From Clostridium sp. CAG:921 (lineage in GTDB: Bacteria; Bacillota; Clostridia; TANB77; CAG-465), in contig HF991958.1 in the NCBI GenBank assembly GCA_000433135.1, forward strand, positions 4,548-12,242: DNA of 7,695 bases. The letters are read 5' to 3'. Numbering within the stretch: the first letter of the stretch is position 1; each line of letters opens with the position of its first letter. Under the pieces are notes generated by a model that made no database searches, was not told where the DNA came from, and saw only the letters and a program-made list of their open reading frames with translations. Both the position numbers and the translations under genes were made by a program. Shown here in pieces: positions 6,631-7,695 of this stretch.

Positions 6631-7695
6631 TTATTTTGAATGAACATCTTTACTTTTTTCTTTTATTGACTCTTCAATAATTCTTACAGCTTCTTTTGGT
6701 GTATTTCCAGGAAGTTGAATATAATCTCCAGACCTAGTAATAGTCAAGTTTCCTCTAGCTCCAGGAACACCAAAAAGCCACTTTGACAAATTGTTTACTG
6801 GTATTTTTTTACCATCTTTTCCTTCACCTACCATGTCTGTTGTAATTTTTGTAGAAAAACATCTACCATCAGCTTGTATTTTACTTTTTATATTTGTCCT
6901 ATCCATACCTCTATCTATCTGGATTCTTTCTATTGAATTTGATGTTAACCAAAAATATTTAGGATTTGGATATATATTTGATCTTTCAATCTTTTGAATA
7001 AATTCCTCTCTTTTTTCTTCAGGAATATATCTATTTAAGACATCCATTATTGTATCTTTTGAATAGCCATTATTCAAACATTTTGTATACAATCTTACAA
7101 AGTCATTTTCAGTAATATTAAAAGATTTTACCATAGTTTCCATAACTTTTGAAAATTTATCATTTTCACTTAAATATCCGTAACGAAATTCTTCAGTTGT
7201 GTCTAAATTATCTATAATTTTTCTTTTTGCAATTTCCTTTTCTTCTGGTGATATTTCAGAAAGCAAAGCTGATGAATTAGAATAGTCAAGTATTAATTCA
7301 TATATATCTTTGTCTTTTTCTTCTTGTGTTTGCTTCCTATAAACATGTTTTTTAGCAATACTATCTAACAAGTCTTTATACATACTAGTCATTTCTGCTT
7401 CATCTGGTTTTACAACAAGTGCGAGTAACCCTAGTTTTTCATCTTCTATAGCTTTTTCCTTTACTTGATCTAGTGTTATTCCCTTTATTTTTAGCCCTTT
7501 TAATTCTTCCAAATCGCTTGAATCTATTCGTTTCATATTAAATCCCATATGTGCTAAAGAATCTGCTATTTCTTCATCGCTTATTCCATGTTCTCTTCCT
7601 ATTTTTACAGCAGAACAAATATCCGATACACTTAATGCTACAGGTGAATTTTTCAAGTGCTCTAGTAACTTTGTAGCATTTTCATCATCGTATTC
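6631..7695 (-). CDS. Large protein of unknown function, C-terminal 354 residues (5' end outside the window)
   Basis: The frame is open from the right edge (visible residues start EYDDENATKLLEHL) to the TAA at 6631-6633, so the true start lies beyond position 7695; a TTG at 7654-7656 has no RBS and is internal. I do not recognise the family. There is no signal peptide or membrane span in the visible part. Residues about 15-240 are mainly charged helices. Two stretches share a helix-turn-helix-like pattern: REHGISDEEIADSLAHMGF (34-52) and LNNGYSKDTIMDVLNRYIP (207-225), both of the form xxxGxSxxxIxDxL, like a repeated small helical module. The last 90 residues change character, with Gly, Thr and Lys-rich beta-like segments (DGRCFSTKITT, GNLTITRSGDYIQLPGNTP) and a final amphipathic helix (KEAVRIIEESIKEK), suggesting a separate compact alpha/beta domain. 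A terminator follows directly. No partner gene is visible. Confidence 0.85.
   Translation of the reverse strand, partial: EYDDENATKLLEHLKNSPVALSVSDICSAVKIGREHGISDEEIADSLAHMGFNMKRIDSSDLEELKGLKIKGITLDQVKEKAIEDEKLGLLALVVKPDEAEMTSMYKDLLDSIAKKHVYRKQTQEEKDKDIYELILDYSNSSALLSEISPEEKEIAKRKIIDNLDTTEEFRYGYLSENDKFSKVMETMVKSFNITENDFVRLYTKCLNNGYSKDTIMDVLNRYIPEEKREEFIQKIERSNIYPNPKYFWLTSNSIERIQIDRGMDRTNIKSKIQADGRCFSTKITTDMVGEGKDGKKIPVNNLSKWLFGVPGARGNLTITRSGDYIQLPGNTPKEAVRIIEESIKEKSKDVHSK

Noticed and set aside
7654..7656. TTG as the start of the right-hand gene
   Set aside because: No RBS precedes it and the frame is open to the window edge, so it is an internal Leu codon.

Overview
The window is about 70-75% A+T, has strong Shine-Dalgarno sites (GGAGG-type) and consensus-like sigma-A promoters, and its proteins are rich in Lys, Asn and Ile. 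It carries a pyruvate formate-lyase system with the Firmicutes-style pflB-pflA order. Together these suggest a low-GC, anaerobic, fermentative Firmicute (Clostridia-like, possibly gut-associated). The organism assignment is inference; no rRNA or other marker is present.

Layout, left to right. (1) 1-59, minus strand: the first codons of pflA (PFL-activating radical SAM enzyme), cut by the window edge, with its own RBS and a near-consensus promoter at 134-162. (2) A bidirectional terminator at 217-254 separates it from (3) pflB at 311-2560, minus strand, a full-length, intact pyruvate formate-lyase with the Cys-Cys pair and the glycyl-radical loop. Upstream of pflB lie a sigma-A-type promoter, a palindrome over the -10 box and two 22-bp imperfect direct repeats 25 bp apart, which look like an operator region. 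(4) 2816-3235, plus strand, divergent from pflB: a short, helical, Lys-rich protein of unknown function with its own promoter and RBS. (5) A bidirectional terminator at 3277-3316 serves this gene and the convergent (6) 3318-5945, minus strand: an 875-aa MgtA-type (P3B) P-type ATPase. All catalytic motifs are intact, but the membrane ion-site residues differ from E. coli MgtA. (7) 6056-6382, minus strand, directly upstream and probably in the same operon: a 108-aa exported, single-span membrane protein of unknown function. (8) A 13-bp-stem terminator at 6578-6611 ends (9) a large unknown protein at 6631-7695, minus strand, whose N-terminus lies beyond the right edge.

Functionally there are two understandable units. 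One is anaerobic pyruvate cleavage (pflB plus its activase), with pflA apparently able to be transcribed independently of pflB. The other is a cation-transport unit (small membrane protein plus MgtA-like ATPase). I found no mobile element, CRISPR array, tRNA or rRNA. The most unusual points are the altered ion-site residues of the ATPase, its small membrane-protein partner, and the repeat/palindrome architecture at the pflB promoter.
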